27,219 bases of DNA from a virus, in IMG/VR virus record IMGVR_UViG_3300021168_000077, positions 1-27,219 of that record, one strand, 5' to 3'. Shown here one piece after another: positions 15,106-22,348 of this stretch. A model generated the notes under the pieces. It saw only the letters and a program-made list of their open reading frames with translations, was not told the origin of the DNA and made no database searches. Position numbers and translations under genes: made by a program. Position 1 is the stretch's first letter. Every line of letters begins with the position of its first letter.

Positions 15106-15809
15106 GCCGCCATCCTATCGACAAAGGCTTGGGCTTCGCGCCAGTCGTTTTGATTGCGCCCTTGCCGCCTGGCTGAATAACTCCACGCCATGCTGTCAGC
15201 CGATTCGAGGCAATCGCGGATCGCTTTGACGCTAAGACTTGTGGTCTTGAGGCCAAACCCGTGTAATCGAAGATCAGGACGCGCATCGAGGATAGCCTCT
15301 AGAACAGCCAGAACAGCCCCAGGATTGCCGTTGCGCTTACAGACGCTGCCGACGCCCACATAAGCGCCCTTGGCCAGTCTTGAGCCATAAGCGAGGACGT
15401 GAGCTCCGTAATCGGGGGGCGCGTAGCCTTGCAGAACCGGCATAATGGCGATCCCGCCAGTATCGAGGGCGACGAGCGCGTCGTAACGCTCGATCGTCAA
15501 CCGCTGATGCTCAGCAATCGTCAAACCTGTCTTGGCCAGCATCGCCGGCTCGCACATGTAATCCTGAGCGACCGCGGTGATGAGATTAGGCGCAGCCCAT
15601 TTGCGAATCATCTCAGCATAAACCTCGACCGGCTCGGGATAGCCGCCATGCTTAGCAATCGTGGTGAATGCGCCCGAATCCATGATCCAGGGCTGGTCAG
15701 TAAACTTGCTCTTGCGCCCCTTGGGTCCGATTAGCGTTGAGACACTGACGAACACCGGGCCCAGGTGCTTGGCGTCGGAAGGATGGTGGACGCCGACATA
15801 GAATTTCAC
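15102..15809 (-). CDS. dpdA: DpdA-like 7-deazaguanine DNA transglycosylase
   Basis: This 235-residue protein starts at GTG 15809, overlapping the primase-helicase stop as GTGA; it begins VKFYVG as family members do. It has the TGT-like signatures DSGAFT (44-49, cf. DSGGF of tRNA-guanine transglycosylase), AQDYMCEP (81-88, D83), GVGSVCKR (152-159), HGFGLK (183-188) and SADSMAWSYSAR. Phage DpdA proteins exchange guanine in DNA for a 7-deazaguanine base, which protects against restriction. No folE, queC, queD or queE is in the window, so the base would come from the host or from elsewhere. The family call is strong; activity and product are inferred. Confidence 0.88.
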   Translation of the reverse strand: MKFYVGVHHPSDAKHLGPVFVSVSTLIGPKGRKSKFTDQPWIMDSGAFTTIAKHGGYPEPVEVYAEMIRKWAAPNLITAVAQDYMCEPAMLAKTGLTIAEHQRLTIERYDALVALDTGGIAIMPVLQGYAPPDYGAHVLAYGSRLAKGAYVGVGSVCKRNGNPGAVLAVLEAILDARPDLRLHGFGLKTTSLSVKAIRDCLESADSMAWSYSARRQGRNQNDWREAQAFVDRMAA

Positions 15810-18349
15810 TTGCCGCGGCCTTTCCACGGTTCCATCGCATCGCCCTCGCGCCAGTCGTTGGGCATGTCGTCATTGGGCTCGAGCTCCCAATGCGAGCGCA
15901 GCGGAACGCCGAGAACCTGGCTGAATAAGCGTTGTAACGCGCCGATCTTGTACTTGAACAAATACTCGCCGTTGGCGAGACTTTCTAATAAGCCGGCATG
16001 AGTGTAGAGCGCCAAAACGGCATCGGCCAAAACAGGTTGCCGAAATCCCATATCCTTGCATGCTTTTCTGACACGCTGCGTGATGTGAAACGAGCGGAAA
16101 GGCATAGCAATATCGAACCCGCTGTGAATCGTGCCGTTTTCGAGAATTTCTTTGGCGACGAGTTGAGTCGGCGTCAGTTGCTCCGCCGCAACGTCGGCGT
16201 CGCGCACCGCAGAATGAGTCAAGTCTTCCACTTGTGCGATATCGTCAGGCGCGCAGTCAATCAAAAGCTTGACGTAAGCCTGGCGCACGTCATCGCGCTT
16301 CAAAAAGGCGGCGTAATCCCGGTAGAACGGTTTCGCCTCTCGGTTCATACGGTCTTGGAATTCGCCAGGCAAAAGGCCTTCGCTCGTTGCGGTGATTGAC
16401 GTCACCTGGAAAATTCCGCGATCTGCGCCCCTCGAAAGACCAGGATTGGGCTCATTCGATGTGAAGGCCAATCGAGCAAAGGTTATGTGCGTTGTTGGAT
16501 TTTGGTTTTTAAATTCGCCAGAAATTTTGGTCGAACGGATCAGGTCTTTTATCGTTTCAATGACTTCCGACTTCGAGACAACTTCGTCGTGATTGACCCA
16601 AAGTCTATCCACGTAATTTGGAATGTAGAACTGGCTCTCAAACGCTTTCATGCTCCCTTTGCCGGCATAATTGCCAAACACAGCTTCCGCAAAATCCTGG
16701 CAGAGAAAAGTCTTCCCGGTGCTCTGATCGCCGGTGCAGACAAGCGCGACTTGTTGTTTTTTGCCGGGATGTTTCAGCGTCCAGCCAAAATGCGCCTTAA
16801 TCCATTCCATACGCCCTTTGTGGTTCTTGGTGACAAGGCTTAGCATGTGATCAAGCTTGTCGATGCACTCAGCCTTGAGCGCCTCATCGATTGTCTTCGC
16901 CGGCAGAATGTAAAGGCCAGCCCATTTATTGAAGATCAGGCGCGAATGCGGCGGCGCGTAATCATTGTCAGGAACGATTACGCCTTGGCGAGTCACACGA
17001 ACAATGGAGCCAGGCGGATAATCGGGATGAATCTCAACGTCGGTGACATCCTGACGGAGCTTCGACTTGATGAAGATTGGAAACGCTTCGACTGGCTTTT
17101 TCTTGGTTTGAATCAAGTCGGGCGCATGGCGAAGCGTCAAGCTCTCGCGAGTGAAGATGAATTGCGCCTGGCCTTCGCGAAAGGCTTGGCGGTCTATAAA
17201 TGCGCCCTCGCCCAGATGGAACAGATACCGCTCCGCGAAGTCTTCAAGCAGGGTTGAATCTGCGCCGACGTTGAGAACCGTGCGCAGCGCCTTGCGCGCT
17301 TCGTCGCCAAAGAAATTGCCGATTCCGGTCCAGCCCATGACGTCGAGGCGCGCAGGATCGGCGTCGAGGCGCTTGCGAGCGAATTGGAACATCTCCAGGC
17401 ATTCCTCGCGATCCGCCGGCTTGCCGCGCTGCTGACAAATGTGTTCGAGCAAAAGCTCAGCGTGCGAGGGATCCGCGATGATCGCGCGCGAGGCGCGCGA
17501 GAACACGACATTGGCGTTGATCGCCTGGCCGTCCCGGACGATGCGCGCCATGAGCTCGGAGAACGCGCGCCGCTTCGAATAGTCCTCCCAGGCTTTCTGG
17601 CTGACGATGTTGAGAATCGACGCGAACGCTGCAGCGCGGACAATCTGAAAGAACTCGACCGGCGCAGCCCCTGTTCGCCAGCGTGCAGCGGGCCCCTGGC
17701 CGCTCTCCGCGCGCCAGGTGATCAGATCATAGTCGACGCCGTTCTCGTGCCACAGGAGGCTTCCTGGCGCGATCGTCGTGACCACATGCGCGTTCGAGCC
17801 TTTCTTGATCGCCGGCGCGTAATTGATGGCGATGCCGCGGCGCGTGTCCTCGAGCGTGAACGCCTTGGGCTTGAAGCCGGAATATTCCTCGTCCAGGCGT
17901 TTCGCTTCGTCGTCGCGGAGCTTGAACAGGATCGACGTCGCAATCGGCTTCGAAGCGCGGCCAAACGCATAGCGCGACGTGATCCCAAGCCTGGCGCATG
18001 CGGCGAAGAAACACTCGTTGATCGATTGATCCGGACCAAAGAAGCGAACTTCGACGACGCCGTTCTGCAGATAGGCGAGCGCGTTGAGCTTCTGCTTGCG
18101 GTCGTTGTCAATCCAAACGCGAAGATCGTCGTCGGTCTGATGAAGCTTCTCGTCCTCGTCGGGCGGCAGCGGCTTATCCGCGCGCGGCAAGCAATAATGA
18201 ACCGGAGCCATGAGTTGACGCGCCGCGAGCACGGTGAGCTCGCGCTGATCCATGACGGTTTTCTTCTGATCAGCCGGTAAATCCAACGTCCAATCGACGT
18301 CGGGCACGAGTTGCACGACAGAACCATCGGGCTTAGGCTGTTTAGGCAT
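15806..18349 (-). CDS. Primase-helicase with SF3-type helicase domain (DUF5906-like)
   Basis: This 847-residue replication protein starts at ATG 18349, with GAGG seven bases upstream; an earlier ATG at 18367 is less well supported. The N-terminal half is unassigned but fits the primase-like part of such proteins. The C-terminal half holds the helicase: Walker A GDQSTGKT (about residues 540-547), Walker B VNHDE (about 585-589) and sensor FTSNEPNP near 630. It would unwind DNA and probably prime synthesis at phage forks. No DNA polymerase is visible in the window. Confidence 0.9.
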   Translation of the reverse strand: MPKQPKPDGSVVQLVPDVDWTLDLPADQKKTVMDQRELTVLAARQLMAPVHYCLPRADKPLPPDEDEKLHQTDDDLRVWIDNDRKQKLNALAYLQNGVVEVRFFGPDQSINECFFAACARLGITSRYAFGRASKPIATSILFKLRDDEAKRLDEEYSGFKPKAFTLEDTRRGIAINYAPAIKKGSNAHVVTTIAPGSLLWHENGVDYDLITWRAESGQGPAARWRTGAAPVEFFQIVRAAAFASILNIVSQKAWEDYSKRRAFSELMARIVRDGQAINANVVFSRASRAIIADPSHAELLLEHICQQRGKPADREECLEMFQFARKRLDADPARLDVMGWTGIGNFFGDEARKALRTVLNVGADSTLLEDFAERYLFHLGEGAFIDRQAFREGQAQFIFTRESLTLRHAPDLIQTKKKPVEAFPIFIKSKLRQDVTDVEIHPDYPPGSIVRVTRQGVIVPDNDYAPPHSRLIFNKWAGLYILPAKTIDEALKAECIDKLDHMLSLVTKNHKGRMEWIKAHFGWTLKHPGKKQQVALVCTGDQSTGKTFLCQDFAEAVFGNYAGKGSMKAFESQFYIPNYVDRLWVNHDEVVSKSEVIETIKDLIRSTKISGEFKNQNPTTHITFARLAFTSNEPNPGLSRGADRGIFQVTSITATSEGLLPGEFQDRMNREAKPFYRDYAAFLKRDDVRQAYVKLLIDCAPDDIAQVEDLTHSAVRDADVAAEQLTPTQLVAKEILENGTIHSGFDIAMPFRSFHITQRVRKACKDMGFRQPVLADAVLALYTHAGLLESLANGEYLFKYKIGALQRLFSQVLGVPLRSHWELEPNDDMPNDWREGDAMEPWKGRGK

Positions 18350-18406
18350 GGCCCAGCCTCGGTCCATTGTCGTCTTGGTTGGGAATTGGGCGAGGGTTGT
18401 CGATCG

Positions 18407-18440
18407 GGGCGCATCCTGTTTTGAGCGGCAGGATGCGCCC
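18407..18440. repeat. Perfect 12-bp hairpin before the primase-helicase gene
   Basis: Arms gggcgcatcctg (18407-18418) and caggatgcgccc (18429-18440) are exact inverted repeats around a ten-base loop. It lies in the 137-base gap between the stop at 18487 and the primase start. No T-tract follows on either strand, so it is not a standard terminator. An attenuator, RNA-processing stem or protein-binding site is possible. Confidence 0.65.
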
Positions 18441-18486
18441 TAGCGTCAGACTCGATCAAGCTTGCGAAAAGTTTTCCACTGACCCG

Positions 18487-18708
18487 CTAGCGCTTGTGCG
18501 TCGCCTCGCGCGGTCCTACGAGCGGCGCGTACAGTTGCATGTTGGCTAATGCGATGATGCACTCTGATTCGGTCTTGCTCGGATAATCGAACATCAACAA
18601 TCCGAGCACTGATTCGTAGGCGTGATGATCCCAGTCGAGCGTGCGCGGCGCGAGCTTCTTGCACTGCGCATGATAGTACGCGTAATAGTCGGAGCGGCCG
18701 CGCTTCAT
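18487..18708 (-). CDS. Small hypothetical phage protein
   Basis: This 73-residue protein starts at ATG 18708, which overlaps the upstream stop as ATGA; a TTG at 18753 is not favoured. It is rich in Tyr and His (SDYYAYYHAQCKK, LDWDHHAYE) with a helical hydrophobic middle. No motif was recognised. It is followed by the hairpin gap and then the primase-helicase. Confidence 0.7.
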   Translation of the reverse strand: MKRGRSDYYAYYHAQCKKLAPRTLDWDHHAYESVLGLLMFDYPSKTESECIIALANMQLYAPLVGPREATHKR

Positions 18709-18896
18709 ACCCAGCCGCCGCGCCCAATCGGCGGCAATAAGCGCGCCAAGCAAATCGGGCAGAGGCGCTTGTCTTGATCGCCCTCAACCGTAGCCACGCG
18801 TACGACGCGATAATCGTCGCTGGAACACGGTTGGCAATCGGGGCGCGTGAAGCCCTCGCATTTAAGCGGCGTCGGCGGGTCTTGGTCGTTTGACAT
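18705..18896 (-). CDS. Cys-rich micro-protein, possible zinc finger
   Basis: This 63-residue protein from ATG 18896 has five cysteines: an isolated one, a CQPC pair in the first half and a CPIC pair in the second half (RLCPICLARLLPP), which could bind zinc. A GTG lies directly before the ATG. It overlaps the previous gene by 35 bases and ends with an ATGA overlap. Function is unknown. Confidence 0.65.
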   Translation of the reverse strand: MSNDQDPPTPLKCEGFTRPDCQPCSSDDYRVVRVATVEGDQDKRLCPICLARLLPPIGRGGWV

Positions 18897-19083
18897 CACC
18901 CATCTTCAATTCAAGCTCAGCCAGGGTATCCGAGACGAGCGCCCACTTTTTCGCTAAGTGCGCGTCAAGCGGCGCGACCGCTTCCATCCGCGCCATCGTC
19001 TGTTGCTTGAGGTAGGCGATCAGAGCTTCCGGCTCGTCGAGCACGAGGGCTACGGCGAGCGTTCCTGCGATATCCGCGGTCAT
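18862..19083 (-). CDS. Small helical protein
   Basis: This 73-residue protein from ATG 19083 has AAGGGA upstream. It is predicted to be mostly helical (ALIAYLKQQTMARME, then LVSDTLAELELKMGD) and ends with a basic Pro/Arg stretch. Its first 119 bases lie within the 3' end of the HTH gene in another frame; the natural composition here favours this frame in the overlap. No family was recognised. Confidence 0.65.
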   Translation of the reverse strand: MTADIAGTLAVALVLDEPEALIAYLKQQTMARMEAVAPLDAHLAKKWALVSDTLAELELKMGDVKRPRPADAA

Positions 19084-19402
19084 TGAGTTCTTTCCCTTCA
19101 AACAATTTGCGCATGCCTTCGTTGATCGATTCGGTCTGCGCTTCCGTCACGATCTCCGCCCAAACGCGCGCTTCGCCATATTGCTCAAACGCCTGCTTGG
19201 CGTTTTCGTGCGCGGCTGTGTGCTCGTAGTTGGTGATATAGCGAATGGCGTTTGGCGTTACAGCGAAGGTGCGCGCGATGACTTTGATCGGCACGCCCTT
19301 CAACGCAAACGCGTAGACGGCGACGCGTTCGCCGGTCGAGAGCTTGCGGTCGCGCGACGTCGATTTGATGCCGGCGAGCGTATCCGTGTCCAGGTAGGTC
19401 AT
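18965..19402 (-). CDS. Helix-turn-helix protein with unusual Arg-rich tail
   Basis: This 145-residue protein from ATG 19402 is coupled to the zinc-ribbon gene by ATGA. Residues 22-58 carry a sigma-region-4 or homeodomain-like helix-turn-helix (LSTGERVAVYAFALKGVPI, then IARTFAVTPNAIRYITNY). The last 35 residues are Arg- and Ser-rich and read like an out-of-frame shadow of the next gene. The stop may have moved downstream by a frameshift, or the overlap is real. It is probably a DNA-binding regulator. Confidence 0.7.
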   Translation of the reverse strand: MTYLDTDTLAGIKSTSRDRKLSTGERVAVYAFALKGVPIKVIARTFAVTPNAIRYITNYEHTAAHENAKQAFEQYGEARVWAEIVTEAQTESINEGMRKLFEGKELNDRGYRRNARRSPRARRAGSSDRLPQATDDGADGSGRAA

Positions 19403-19569
19403 GCTTCCTCACAATCGTTCCACGCGTCGCAATAAGGGCATTGCCACTCGCTGGCCTCGTCCTGTACGCGTTCGCGCCCACAATTCCAACATTCGCGGCG
19501 CATGCTCTCCTCCACCATTTGGTCGTGAAGAGCGTCTAGCTGCGCTTGTTCTTGTTCAGAGATGGGCAT
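19399..19569 (-). CDS. Zinc-ribbon micro-protein
   Basis: This 56-residue protein starts at ATG 19569, two bases after the upstream stop. A helical N-terminal half is followed by CWNCGRERVQDEASEWQCPY, making CxxC and a second CPYC pair that would bind one zinc ion. The longer frame to 19815 is an Arg-rich shadow. It is coupled to the HTH gene by ATGA, so the two may act in the same process. Confidence 0.7.
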   Translation of the reverse strand: MPISEQEQAQLDALHDQMVEESMRRECWNCGRERVQDEASEWQCPYCDAWNDCEEA

Positions 19570-19571
19570 GA

Positions 19572-20045
19572 TCAATCCTCCTGCAAGAGGTTGTGCAAGT
19601 GGCCGCCCACTGCGGTGATGTCGTCGGCCTTGTCGTTTGCGACCAGGTTGGTGACCACGCCATCGGGTCCGCGCATGATTTCGAGCGAGATCATTTTGCC
19701 GCCTTGCTTGTCGAAGGCGTTGAGGATCACGACCTCTTTGCGGTCCTGGCGATCGCTCGGCCTGAGCCCGATCGGATGATCGACGTCCTCGTAGGCTTGC
19801 CAGGCCTCCGACCAAAACAGGTAGCTTACGACGTGCTTGCGATACGCTTTGAGCATCATGCGCATCGCTCCGATTGTGGCGTATTTTTCGTCATCGCCAT
19901 GCCACGGCGTGGCGATCATGGCGGGCGGCCGATCCTTGAACTGGACGACAAACGCCGGCGTGAGCTCCGCGCCAGGCTTGCCAATGAGCACATGCTTCGC
20001 CTGGTTGACGCCAGAGTCGAGCAACTGGTCGATGGTCATGGTCAT
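19572..20045 (-). CDS. Hypothetical phage protein
   Basis: This is a 157-residue soluble mixed alpha/beta protein. The start ATG 20045 overlaps the upstream stop as ATGA. It has no clear catalytic motif; possible landmarks are the WHGDDEKYATIG segment near residue 48 and FDKQGGKMISLEIMRG near 111. It lies among small early genes of the leftward unit. Family unknown. Confidence 0.75.
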   Translation of the reverse strand: MTMTIDQLLDSGVNQAKHVLIGKPGAELTPAFVVQFKDRPPAMIATPWHGDDEKYATIGAMRMMLKAYRKHVVSYLFWSEAWQAYEDVDHPIGLRPSDRQDRKEVVILNAFDKQGGKMISLEIMRGPDGVVTNLVANDKADDITAVGGHLHNLLQED

Positions 20046-20332
20046 ATCAGGCTCTCCGCTTCCGCTTTCATCCGAGCTTCACGATTGAGCGCCGCGCACA
20101 AGCGCTTAGCATTCTCCAAGGCTTTGCTATAGGCGGTGCCACGCCCGCGCTCACGACCGGCGTGCAGCTTATCCTCGAGCGCGACCAGGCGGACGACGCC
20201 CTTGGCGCGCTCGGAGATCATTTTCGGCTCAACGCCGATTTCGACCTCAAGGATTGCGACTTTGCGATAGACGCCCTTGCATGACGAGGGCATTTTCGCA
20301 GAGGCGGTCATGACGATGAATTCGGTTTTCAC
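20042..20332 (-). CDS. Small hypothetical phage protein
   Basis: This 96-residue protein starts at GTG 20332 (GTGA overlap). The N-terminal part is a beta-like segment (YRKVAILEVEIGVEP) and the C-terminal half is a basic helix. There is no membrane segment. It is coupled to both neighbours. Function is unknown. Confidence 0.7.
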   Translation of the reverse strand: MKTEFIVMTASAKMPSSCKGVYRKVAILEVEIGVEPKMISERAKGVVRLVALEDKLHAGRERGRGTAYSKALENAKRLCAALNREARMKAEAESLI

Positions 20333-20562
20333 CGCGGTGTCTTTCCGTTGAGCGCGCGCTCAAGCTTGGCCTTAAAGGCGTTGCTGACGTTGCCGGCGAC
20401 GATGATGCGCGGCTGCAGCCTGGTTTGCTCGCCATGCTTGAGGACATGGTCGAGGTAGGCTTGCGCGCCAGTGCGCGAGGTGAAGTCGCGATGATGCACG
20501 CCGTCTTTGAAGACCCACCAGATGGGCGAATCGGGTTCCGGCTTGATTTCGTAATTGGGCAT
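20329..20562 (-). CDS. Small hypothetical phage protein
   Basis: This 77-residue protein starts at ATG 20562 with AAAGGA five bases upstream. A Trp-Trp motif (SPIWWVFKDGVHH) in the first third suggests a small beta-hairpin domain, followed by a helix and a basic C-terminus. The longer frame to 20595 adds only leader sequence. It lies just downstream of the repeat at 20612-20627. Confidence 0.7.
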   Translation of the reverse strand: MPNYEIKPEPDSPIWWVFKDGVHHRDFTSRTGAQAYLDHVLKHGEQTRLQPRIIVAGNVSNAFKAKLERALNGKTPR

Positions 20563-20611
20563 GAGCGTCCTTTCGAGGGTTGGGCATGAACGCATGAGGG
20601 TTCTGCGCTCA

Positions 20612-20627
20612 TGCTCTTATTTAGCGC
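20612..20627 (-). repeat. 16-base leader repeat, copy 2
   Basis: Identical to 4115-4130 (tgctcttatttagcgc). It covers the stop of the gene ending at 20617 and precedes the leader of the gene starting at 20562, about 50 bases downstream, ending in the same GAAAGGAC ribosome-site core. With a TTGCTA 16 bases before TAAATA it could act as a weak promoter. Confidence 0.6.
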
Positions 20628-20862
20628 TTTCCTTGTGCTTAGCAAGCGCGGCGTGCTTCAAATTATGGGCGAGATCAATGATCTCGTGCGCGCTATCCAT
20701 CACCTGGTTGACCAAATACTCGAGCTTCTCCGGATAGTCGGGATCCGGATGGGCGTTGAGAGCTTTGGCCTCACGCCCCATGCGGGCGAGCGCCTTGGTT
20801 AATTTGAGATAGGCGAACTCGAATTCGAATTCGGAACCGAGTTCTGCAGGTGTGAGACTCAT
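20617..20862 (-). CDS. Small helical protein
   Basis: This 81-residue protein is joined upstream by an ATGA overlap at 20859-20862. It is helical, with a FEFEFAYLKLTKALARMG segment and a His-rich C-terminal helix (DSAHEIIDLAHNLKHAALA). It may form a four-helix dimer. No family was recognised. Confidence 0.7.
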   Translation of the reverse strand: MSLTPAELGSEFEFEFAYLKLTKALARMGREAKALNAHPDPDYPEKLEYLVNQVMDSAHEIIDLAHNLKHAALAKHKESAK

Positions 20863-21098
20863 TGGTCATGGTCCTGGTGAAACTTCCAATCGCCATAATC
20901 GGCCGCCGGATCGTCGTCGTTTTCGTTGTCCCGATCGTCGATCGCGCGGATGGCTTGAACGACGCGCGACCAAAAGCCATCGGTGGTGCGGTTGGCGCAG
21001 TGGATGGCCCAGGCGAGGGCGTTGAAGAGGCCGCGGTCTTCGACCAGGGTTTCGGCGTGTTCTTGCGCCTCACGCTGCAGGCGGTCAGGGTTGCTCAT
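20859..21098 (-). CDS. Small acidic hypothetical protein
   Basis: This 79-residue protein from ATG 21098 has AAAGGA upstream. The first 50 residues are helical (RLFN-type core with a WAIHCANRTTDGFW segment). The rest is acidic and Asp/Asn-rich (DDRDNENDDDP), a composition seen in DNA-mimic and inhibitor proteins but not specific to them. Function is unknown. Confidence 0.7.
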   Translation of the reverse strand: MSNPDRLQREAQEHAETLVEDRGLFNALAWAIHCANRTTDGFWSRVVQAIRAIDDRDNENDDDPAADYGDWKFHQDHDQ

Positions 21099-21111
21099 GG
21101 GCGTTGTCCTT

Positions 21112-21321
21112 TTAGCTATCTGAGGGTTCGAAGCGGCCGAAACTGGCGCGCACGAGGCGCGACTCGACCATGGACGTGAGGATGTCGAGTTGCGTGCAAT
21201 CGAGTTCGCTGCCGCTGGCCAGGTCGCATTCGTCGCGAATGGCTTGCGGGTTCAGATTGGCGACGCGCAGCAAACGTTTGCTGATACGGTCCGCCAGTTT
21301 GCTGAGATAAGCGCGTTGCAT
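21112..21321 (-). CDS. Small basic helical protein, first gene after promoter
   Basis: This 69-residue protein from ATG 21321 has a clear AGGAGA site nine bases upstream. It is basic and helical at the N-terminus (YLSKLADRISKRLLRVANL) with an acidic middle. It is the first gene downstream of the promoter at 21437-21466, separated by a 109-base leader that contains the hairpin at 21338-21360. Function is unknown. Confidence 0.75.
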   Translation of the reverse strand: MQRAYLSKLADRISKRLLRVANLNPQAIRDECDLASGSELDCTQLDILTSMVESRLVRASFGRFEPSDS

Positions 21322-21337
21322 TTGCGTATTCTCCTAT

Positions 21338-21360
21338 GAGGCTCGCCCGTCCTGAGCCTC
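21338..21360. repeat. Leader hairpin
   Basis: gaggctc (21338-21344) and gagcctc (21354-21360) are perfect seven-base inverted repeats around a nine-base loop. The structure sits just upstream of the AGGAGA ribosome site of the gene at 21321, so it could influence its translation. No T-tract is present. Confidence 0.5.
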
Positions 21361-21436
21361 AATTTGCCTGGCGTTGCGGCCCTCTTTCCAACTATCATTT
21401 GGACGATTTGGCAACCAGGTCGTTCTTTCGATGAAT

Positions 21437-21466
21437 ACTATATGGGGGCTATCATGCGCTTATCAA
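21437..21466 (-). promoter_or_regulatory. Early leftward promoter with shared operator cassette
   Basis: Leftward -35 TTGATA (21466-21461), 18-base spacer, -10 TATAGT (21442-21437). The -35 and the following bases belong to an 18-base sequence (plus-strand tatcatgcgcttatcaag, 21450-21467) identical to the one in the promoter at 23462-23489. It overlaps the last codons of the gene ending at 21463 and would serve 21321 and genes beyond. Confidence 0.65.
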
Positions 21467-22116
21467 GTGCGCAAAGTGCGATGATATTGATAATAATTGC
21501 TGTCATCGACGGCTTGGTCGTATTCCCGCGTGCTCATTTGCGCGTCGGTTGGAACGAAGCGAAGGCGGCAAAAATTGAAAGCTTCCTGGCTGGAGGCGAA
21601 ACGGCGTTCGTCGTAAGCGGGATGGCCGCGCAGGGGTCCGGTTTCGCTCTCGCGCCAAGCCCAGCCAGGTTTCTCGCCCCGATCGAATTCGATGGTGAAA
21701 GTTTGGCTCGGGCCGCCCAAGGGGTCTTTGAGCGTGTGAGCTCCGGCGAAACGGGAGGCGCGCGGATTGGCGCGGCCGACGTCGAGGGCGGCGAATTTTG
21801 AACGTTTGACCTGGTCGGCGGCGACGCGCAGGCGATCGCGAATCGCGGCGTTCACGTATTTGTGGATAAAGGCCTCGCGACCGAGCGAACGGTATTCGGC
21901 GGCCACTTTGGGGTAGCGCATTTGACCGGCGTGCCAGGTTCCGGCGGCGCGGAGGCTCGCCATCGTGGCGGGCCGCAACCCTGACGCGCGGGATACAACT
22001 GAAGGTTTAACGCCCTCGCAGAGGGCGGCGTAAAAGGCGCACATTTCGTCGAAGGGGAGGCGCATTGCATGTCGATCTATTTGGTTTTCCACAATGTCGG
22101 CGAATGGGTTTTCCAT
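21463..22116 (-). CDS. Early protein with helix-turn-helix-like segment
   Basis: This is a 217-residue protein from ATG 22116 with a GAGGA site six bases upstream. Residues 22-60 contain FDEMCAFYAALCEGVKPSVV, then SRASGLRPATMASLRAAG, which reads as a helix-turn-helix. The middle is basic, and the C-terminal 70 residues are beta-like with Trp and Arg. It is a possible DNA-binding or packaging-related protein. It lies next to the long inverted repeat, which may contain its promoter. Family not recognised. Confidence 0.75.
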   Translation of the reverse strand: MENPFADIVENQIDRHAMRLPFDEMCAFYAALCEGVKPSVVSRASGLRPATMASLRAAGTWHAGQMRYPKVAAEYRSLGREAFIHKYVNAAIRDRLRVAADQVKRSKFAALDVGRANPRASRFAGAHTLKDPLGGPSQTFTIEFDRGEKPGWAWRESETGPLRGHPAYDERRFASSQEAFNFCRLRFVPTDAQMSTREYDQAVDDSNYYQYHRTLRT

Positions 22117-22136
22117 TTTCAGTCCTCAGAACATAT

Positions 22137-22311
22137 TAGAACGCTTGGGACTTTAGTTCGCTAATACGGTTTAGGTCTATAACTATTGCGCGAGAGAAAA
22201 GAAAAAATCCGCTAGCATGGAAATCCATGTCAGTGAAAACGAGATCATGTTGTCTCGCGCAATAGTTTTAGGGGTAAATCGTATTAGCGACTTAAAGTCT
22301 GAGGGCTTCTA
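22137..22311. repeat. Long imperfect inverted repeat, possible origin or divergent control region
   Basis: Arm A is 22149-22195 and arm B is 22253-22299; they match as inverted copies at 40 of 47 positions. Both then have seven unmatched bases and an inverted pentamer (TAGAA 22137-22141, TTCTA 22307-22311). The 57-base spacer is A-rich on the plus strand and contains the exact palindrome catggaaatccatg (22216-22229). Both flanking genes run leftward. The region 22117-22409 holds no gene. It could be a replication origin or a symmetric regulator site. Confidence 0.75.
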
Positions 22312-22348
22312 TAGAACCCTATCAGACTAAGCGGAGAACCTCTCAAAC

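Noticed and set aside
17384-18280. 298-codon plus-strand frame
   Set aside because: Lies wholly antisense to the primase-helicase; no ribosome site or family, Arg-rich shadow typical of G+C-rich DNA.
21364-21801. 145-codon plus-strand frame with a hydrophobic start
   Set aside because: Antisense to 21463-22116, which has a good ribosome site and protein-like composition; the frame also crosses the leftward promoter.
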